Shown here: positions 15,098 to 18,635 of the stretch, piece after piece
Layout: each line of letters starts with the position of its first letter
Position numbering within the stretch: position 1 is the stretch's first letter
From: Planctomycetales bacterium
Lineage (GTDB): Bacteria; Planctomycetota; Planctomycetia; Isosphaerales; Isosphaeraceae
Length of the DNA stretch: 18,635 nucleotides
NCBI GenBank assembly: GCA_027451455.1
Contig: DAIDJI010000021.1
Coordinates: forward strand, 1-18,635
Direction: 5' to 3'
Notes under the pieces: generated by a model
What the model was told of the DNA's origin: nothing
Database searches by the model: none
What the model saw: the letters and a program-made list of their open reading frames with translations, nothing else
Made by a program: the position numbers and the translations under genes

Positions 15098-16291
15098 TCA
15101 GTCGACACGCACGATCATGCACTTCAGGTACTCGGTCTCCAGGCAGCTTGCCGAGACCGGATGGTCGGGTGCCTGGCCTCGCTGCTCAAGGATTCGGATC
15201 GGGCGTTTCGATTGCTCGGCGACCTGGCCGAGCAGGTCGGCAAAGAGCTCGCGACCGACCAGTCCCGAGCACGAGCAGGTGGCAAGAATCCCATCGGGCT
15301 CCAGGACGTCTATCGCCGCGAGGTTGAGCCGAATGTAACCCTTGAGCGCGTGCTCAACGTCGCGCGACTGCTTGGCGTACTTGGGCGGGTCGCAGATGAT
15401 CGCGCCGAACTTCTGCCCCTCCGATCGGAGACGATCGAGCACCTGGAGAACGTCGCCCGTCTCGAAGGTCACTCCCTCGATCCCGTTAATCGCGGCGTGC
15501 TCACGGGCCCGCTCGATCGCGGGGACCGAACTGTCCACGGCGAGGACCTCGGATGCTCCTCCATGCCGGATCGCGTTGAGGGCAAAACCGCCCGTGAAGC
15601 AGAAGAGGTCCAGCACCCGGCGCCCTCGGACGTAAGAGGCCACGGCGATCCGGTTGTCACGCTGGTCGAGATAAAAGCCCGTCTTCTGGCCGGCGTGGAG
15701 ATCGACCCGATATCGGATGCCGTGCTCCTCGATCTCGACGGGTCCTTCGGGCACCTCGCCGACTGACTCTGCCGTTGGAGGCAGTCCCTCGCGTGCCGCG
15801 ATTCCCTTTTCGGTCCGGACCACGATCCCCTCGGCACCCGTCCGATCGCGGAGAATCGGAAGGAGCTCGCCCCGGCGCTCGAAGAGCGCCAGGCCGGTGA
15901 ACCGGGCGACGAGCCATCGACCATACCGGTCGACGGTCAGGCCCGAGAGCCCGTCGGACTCGCTGAAGACCAACCGACGCGCCGAGGTTGGACCCGACTC
16001 CAGCGTCGGAAGCGCCTCGCGAAGCCGGATCGCCGAGTCGAGCCGTTCGGCCCAGAATCCGATATCGAGCGGTCCTTCATCCCATCGATAAAGGCGGACC
16101 CGTATGGCGCTGGTTGGATTATAGAGGCCGCGGGCGATGAACCGGCCGTCGGCACTCATGACCTCGACATCGGCCGAGGCCGAGGGATTCCCCTCGATGG
16201 CCGCGATCGACGAGTCGAAGACCCAGGGGTGTCGGGCAAAGAACGGCCGCGCCCGGCGCGGCTTCAAAACGATACGACCGGGGGCGGGCAT
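15098..16291 (-). CDS. rlmI: 23S rRNA m5C methyltransferase, RlmI family
   Basis: From ATG 16291 the protein has 397 residues, matching E. coli RlmI (396), which methylates C1962 of 23S rRNA using S-adenosylmethionine. An N-terminal PUA-type domain (about 5-75, with ARHPWVF and ARGLYNP) is followed by the central domain with LSGLTVDRYG (115-124), EEHGIRYRVDL and QKTGFYLDQRDNR (202-214). The Rossmann methyltransferase domain has LDLFCFTGGFAL (227-238), VLAVDSS, DPPKYAK (301-307) and the TCSCS stretch (338-342) with the probable catalytic cysteine. A GTG at 16357 would add 22 residues not typical of the family; it has AGGTGA directly adjacent, too close for a good ribosome site, but ATG 16291 also lacks a clear one, so the start is uncertain. 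It lies downstream of the receiver gene on the same strand and ends three bases from the convergent enolase-family gene. Confidence 0.92.
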   Translation of the reverse strand: MPAPGRIVLKPRRARPFFARHPWVFDSSIAAIEGNPSASADVEVMSADGRFIARGLYNPTSAIRVRLYRWDEGPLDIGFWAERLDSAIRLREALPTLESGPTSARRLVFSESDGLSGLTVDRYGRWLVARFTGLALFERRGELLPILRDRTGAEGIVVRTEKGIAAREGLPPTAESVGEVPEGPVEIEEHGIRYRVDLHAGQKTGFYLDQRDNRIAVASYVRGRRVLDLFCFTGGFALNAIRHGGASEVLAVDSSVPAIERAREHAAINGIEGVTFETGDVLQVLDRLRSEGQKFGAIICDPPKYAKQSRDVEHALKGYIRLNLAAIDVLEPDGILATCSCSGLVGRELFADLLGQVAEQSKRPIRILEQRGQAPDHPVSASCLETEYLKCMIVRVD

Positions 16292-16312
16292 CGGTGGGAG
16301 GATCTCTTCGTC

Positions 16313-16366
16313 TCGAGGTGAAGCGGGCTGTTCAAAAGTTCGAAAAATCGTGGACACTCACCTCGA
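16313..16366. promoter_or_regulatory. Inverted repeat in the rlmI leader
   Basis: TCGAGGTGA (16313-16321) and TCACCTCGA (16358-16366) are perfect nine-base inverted copies separated by 36 bases. They lie between the receiver gene and the likely rlmI start and surround the alternative GTG at 16357. They could be an operator or the base of an RNA stem that masks ribosome access; no direct evidence distinguishes these. Confidence 0.3.
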
Positions 16367-16402
16367 AGACTCAGAGCCAGTCCCGGTTCTCTCAGGAGCC
16401 GC

Positions 16403-16870
16403 TCAGGATTGCGGGGCCTCGGCCCGGCTAGCGGTCTCGAATTCCGAGAGGTACGCCAGGGTCCGGTCGAGCTGGGTCTTGAGGTGTCGGACCCGGAGCA
16501 GACTTCGGATCCGGCAAAGCAGCTCGATCTTGTTGACCGGCTTGGTGAGGAAGTCGTCAGTCCCGGCTTGCACCCCTCGCTCGAAGTCGGCGGCCTCGTT
16601 CAGCGCTGTGACCATCAGAATCAGCAGGTCCTTCGTGGCTGGTTGCGACCGAAGCTTCCGGCAGACCTCGAACCCGGAGAGCCGCGGCATCATCACGTCG
16701 AGCAGCAGGAGGTCGGGCGCATATTCTGCGACGACCTGCAAGGTCTCCTCGCCGTCGTGGGCCGTTCGAATCTCGCAGTCGAAATCACTCAGGTAGGCCT
16801 CCAACAACTCGACATTTTGCGGGTTGTCATCGGCGATGAGGATTTTTGGGGGAGTTGACGAGGGCTCCAA
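16403..16870 (-). CDS. Stand-alone response regulator receiver protein
   Basis: The protein is a CheY/PleD-like receiver. Acidic pocket Asp14-Asp15 (LIADDNP), phosphoacceptor Asp58 (LLLLDVMMP), Thr88 (MVTAL) and Lys110 (LTKPVN) are all present, so phosphorylation-dependent switching should be intact. After the receiver (about 9-127) there is only a helical tail of about 28 residues (HLKTQLDRTLAYLSEFE), which may dimerise or contact a partner; no DNA-binding or enzymatic output domain exists. I place the start at TTG 16870 because AGGAGGA (16877-16883) sits six bases upstream, giving 155 residues; a GTG at 16897 would add nine residues but would put that ribosome site inside the gene. No histidine kinase is in the window. 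It is divergent from the sigma-factor gene and upstream of rlmI. Confidence 0.9.
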   Translation of the reverse strand: MEPSSTPPKILIADDNPQNVELLEAYLSDFDCEIRTAHDGEETLQVVAEYAPDLLLLDVMMPRLSGFEVCRKLRSQPATKDLLILMVTALNEAADFERGVQAGTDDFLTKPVNKIELLCRIRSLLRVRHLKTQLDRTLAYLSEFETASRAEAPQS

Positions 16871-16942
16871 CGGCCGTCCTCCTCGCGACGCGGGCACGCT
16901 TTCGCGCCGCCCGGCCGGGCTTTCGTTTATTGGATTCGCTGA

Positions 16943-16951
16943 ATTCTATCA
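16943..16951 (-). promoter_or_regulatory. Extended -10 element for the receiver gene
   Basis: On the minus strand the sequence reads TGATAGAAT, that is TGn plus TAGAAT (five of six to TATAAT). The -35 region is weak (TTCTCG at a 17-base spacing). It would give a leader of roughly 65 bases to the TTG start. Confidence 0.4.
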
Positions 16952-17088
16952 CCTTTACCGCAGAACGAGAACCGGGATTGCGAGATCTCGCCATCCCTAG
17001 CTGGACCTCGACGACCCCGCTGGACTCCTTGCCGGGTCGCGCCTAATATCAATATGGATGGCATGCGGTTAGCAATACATCGGGCCGG

Positions 17089-17116
17089 TTGCTTGGGGCG
17101 CCGGCTGTGTTAGAAT
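17089..17116 (+). promoter_or_regulatory. Sigma-70-type promoter for the sigma-factor gene
   Basis: TTGCTT (17089-17094) and TAGAAT (17111-17116) are spaced by 16 bases, and the -10 is preceded by TGT, making it an extended -10. A start near 17123 gives a leader of about 77 bases containing a six-pair hairpin at 17135-17152 and the ribosome site TGAGGAGG. Confidence 0.5.
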
Positions 17117-17199
17117 TAGGAAGCGACTTGAGCGTATCCCCGGATCGGGATATTCCCACACCTCGACGGATGCCTTCTTCGTCCTGAGGAGGCCGGGCC

Positions 17200-17781
17200 G
17201 TGCCTTTGCGTGACATCGATCGGAACTTGCTCGACCGCTGCGTGCGGAAGGAGCCCGGTGCCTGGAATGACTTTGTCGATCGCTACATGGGGCTGATCTA
17301 CCACGTCATCCAGCATGCGGCCCATGCGCGAAGTCGACTGGTCTCCGCCGAGGATACCGAGGACATCGCCGCCGAGATCTTTCTGAAGATCGTCGATGAC
17401 GATTTTGCCGTCCTCCGTCGATTCAAGGGGGTCAGTTCGCTCCCCACTTACCTGACGGTGATCGCTCGACGGACAGCCGTCAAGGAGTTGATCCGCCGCC
17501 ATCGTGAGGAAGAACTGGGCCATACCAACGCCCATCGTGCAGCCACCGAAGACGGCTCGCCCGATGACACCGAGGCGCTCGCCTCGGCCGAGGAGGTGGA
17601 ACGGATGCTCGAGGACCTCTCTCCGCGAGAGGCTGAGGTCATCCGGCTCTATCATCTCAAGTACCAGAATTACCGGCAGATCAGCAAGAGGCTCGGCATC
17701 CCGGAGAATACCATCGGGCCGATCCTCGCCAGGGCACGCCAGCGCCTTCGCGAGGCTGCCGAGCAGCGAAGCGCGGGCTGA
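17200..17781 (+). CDS. RNA polymerase sigma factor, sigma-70 family, ECF-like
   Basis: The 193-residue protein has the two-domain layout of an ECF sigma factor. Region 2 spans about 20-100 (AWNDFVDRYMGLIYHVIQ, DTEDIAAEIFLKIVDDD, FKGVSSLPTYLTVIARRTAVKELIRR), covering core binding and -10 recognition. A charged linker (102-130) leads to region 4 (about 131-187), with LSPREAEVIRLYHLKYQNYRQ and the helix-turn-helix ISKRLGIPENTIGPILARARQRL. The GTG start is supported by TGAGGAGG (17185-17192) seven bases upstream. No anti-sigma factor gene is adjacent, unlike many ECF pairs; planctomycetes encode many ECF factors controlled in other ways, for example by kinases. It is divergent from the receiver gene and convergent with the last gene, 47 bp away, where GGACG-GAC-CGTCC (17786-17798) may form a weak stem. 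Confidence 0.92.
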   Translation: MPLRDIDRNLLDRCVRKEPGAWNDFVDRYMGLIYHVIQHAAHARSRLVSAEDTEDIAAEIFLKIVDDDFAVLRRFKGVSSLPTYLTVIARRTAVKELIRRHREEELGHTNAHRAATEDGSPDDTEALASAEEVERMLEDLSPREAEVIRLYHLKYQNYRQISKRLGIPENTIGPILARARQRLREAAEQRSAG

Positions 17782-17828
17782 GGACGGACGGACCGTCCCA
17801 GCTCACTTCCTTCGGAGCGCCCGGCGGA

Positions 17829-18635
17829 TCACTCGATCGAGAGATCCCGCCCGGGCGCGCTGATCATCGCCGAGGAAGGCGCCACAACCGGTCCGCTGGA
17901 AGGCGGTCGCGGGGTCGGCCTGCCGACCACGTCTTCCCGAGACGGCAGCGGCGGCACGCCATCTTCAGCCGGGGGCGTCGATAGGGCCGACGCACGGCCG
18001 ACTCCGGGGACGGTTTTCACATCTTCCCCGATCGGCGCAGGCTTGCCGAGGTGGACGTCCTCCGAAGGATCGGGGGAAGGAATGGTCTGTCGGGTCCGGG
18101 TCCGACGACTGTTCGACCGTGCGCCCTGGCTCAACTCGGCGAGATTCAGCCGCTGATAGCCAGGCAGTTCGGGCTCGACAAAGAGGTCGGCCGCCCGCTC
18201 GGGCTCAAAGCGGTTGACCTGCATCTCGCGTCCAACAGCGACATCCAGTACCAACCGTTCCCGCTTCCATTCCAGGCGGAGACGCTGCGGCAGGAAGCAG
18301 GTCTCGCCAGCCGACGGCGAGCCGATCGGATAGGACTGGTAGTCGCTGGGGATCGCCTCGGCGATCAGGACACGAGGCGGGCCAACACTGTAGATTTGCA
18401 GTTTCCTGATTCGACGGTCCGTCGTCGAGACCAGCATCTCACGTGTGTAGGGCTCGCCGCGGTCGCGAGTGGTCGGGAAGACAAGCCGAACGGTGCCCGA
18501 CTCGCTCCGCCGGACCTGAATGGCGCCGGTCTCCTCGGCCGTGAACACGGCGTCGAAGGTGACGCCGAGCCTCGCGTTGCTCGCCGCAAACGACGCGTTG
18601 TCGACGTTCGAGAGGACGACCAGCTTATAGCGCTG
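17829..18635 (-). CDS. Unidentified protein with proline-rich tail; visible N-terminal part looks like haloacid dehalogenase (5' end outside window)
   Basis: The frame is open from the right edge to TGA at 17829, showing 268 residues of a longer protein. The first 37 or so visible residues (YKLVVLSNVDNASF, SNARLGV, FDAVFTAEETGA) read like motif II and the following helix of type II haloacid dehalogenases (SNVD-SF-SN-LGV-FDA-TAEE). From about residue 40 the HAD pattern (expected YKP) stops and a different, beta-rich segment follows (GTVRLVFPTTRDRG, RRIRKLQIYS, PQRLRLEWKRERLVLDVAVG, LFVEPELPGYQRLNLAEL), resembling planctomycete secreted LolA-like proteins of unknown role. The last 90 residues are proline-, serine- and arginine-rich and probably disordered. 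Whether this is a true fusion, a genomic rearrangement or an assembly join at the sequence end cannot be told here. A GTG at 18546-18548 is probably internal. Confidence 0.7.
   Translation of the reverse strand, partial: QRYKLVVLSNVDNASFAASNARLGVTFDAVFTAEETGAIQVRRSESGTVRLVFPTTRDRGEPYTREMLVSTTDRRIRKLQIYSVGPPRVLIAEAIPSDYQSYPIGSPSAGETCFLPQRLRLEWKRERLVLDVAVGREMQVNRFEPERAADLFVEPELPGYQRLNLAELSQGARSNSRRTRTRQTIPSPDPSEDVHLGKPAPIGEDVKTVPGVGRASALSTPPAEDGVPPLPSREDVVGRPTPRPPSSGPVVAPSSAMISAPGRDLSIE

Larger units (their letters stand above)
16871..17199. other. Divergent regulatory region between the receiver and sigma-factor genes
   Basis: No gene is seen in these 329 bp. The region holds an outward-facing promoter for each neighbour, a perfect 12-bp palindrome GCCCGGCCGGGC (16909-16920) in the receiver leader, and a hairpin TATCCC-CGGATC-GGGATA (17135-17152) in the sigma-factor leader. 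The centre is noticeably richer in A and T (for example 17043-17080) than the flanking genes. Confidence 0.55.

Noticed and set aside
5133..17146. Exact 14-base match CGTATCCCCGGATC at 5251-5264 and 17133-17146, both intergenic
   Set aside because: One 14-base match is expected roughly by chance in a window of this size and composition, and the two contexts differ, so I do not propose an operator.
1..18635. Search for tRNA, rRNA, CRISPR arrays, transposase genes and replication origins
   Set aside because: No cloverleaf with a recognisable T-arm, no regularly spaced direct repeats, no transposase motifs and no DnaA-box clusters were seen by eye.

Overview
The window is a GC-rich piece of bacterial chromosome that most resembles a planctomycete, probably of the Isosphaeraceae type. 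That assignment is an inference from gene content: a DUF1501 secreted protein with a twin-arginine-like leader, a very large PVC-type beta-propeller/HEAT/CxxCH haem protein, several large secreted proteins of unclear role, and starts that often use GTG or TTG behind a strong GGAGG-like ribosome binding site. No tRNA, rRNA, CRISPR array, intact insertion sequence or phage gene was seen.

Layout, left to right. Positions 1-3040 (minus) hold the N-terminal 1013 residues of a very large secreted protein that runs off the left edge. A small helical protein (3286-3564, plus) follows; its stop codon overlaps that of a membrane-anchored M28/glutaminyl-cyclase-like metallohydrolase (3561-4580, minus), which sits 28 bp downstream of a Maf nucleotide pyrophosphatase (4609-5205, minus) in a likely two-gene operon. 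A gene-free stretch of about 325 bp, partly AT-rich and carrying a repeat arm, separates these from a DUF1501 protein (5531-6988, minus). Divergent from it is a DapA-superfamily aldolase (7268-8161, plus), then a nested hairpin, then an unusual secreted fusion of an SGNH hydrolase with an M14 metallocarboxypeptidase (8265-10325, plus). A 448-bp gap with an 18-bp-arm inverted repeat leads to the CxxCH haem protein (10774-13695, plus), which is followed after 7 bp by an enolase-superfamily enzyme (13703-15094, plus). Three bases later, convergently, ends an RlmI-type rRNA methyltransferase (15098-16291, minus), preceded on its strand by an orphan receiver-domain protein (16403-16870, minus). A sigma-70-family (ECF-like) factor (17200-17781, plus) is divergent from the receiver gene. 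The right edge (17829-18635, minus) holds the C-terminal part of an unidentified protein whose first visible residues look like a haloacid dehalogenase.

How the genes may work together. The propeller/cytochrome protein, the enolase-superfamily enzyme and the DapA-like lyase could be oxidation, proton-abstraction and aldol-cleavage steps of sugar-acid catabolism, but only the first two are clearly coupled in one transcript. The receiver protein and sigma factor are divergent and share a similar extended -10 sequence (TGnTAGAAT), so they may be regulated together. The features most worth a second look are the SGNH-M14 fusion, the maf gene with no ATG/GTG/TTG start ahead of its catalytic motif, the apparent HAD/unknown-protein join at the right edge, the large secreted gene on the left and the dispersed GGTTCCGGACAC palindrome.
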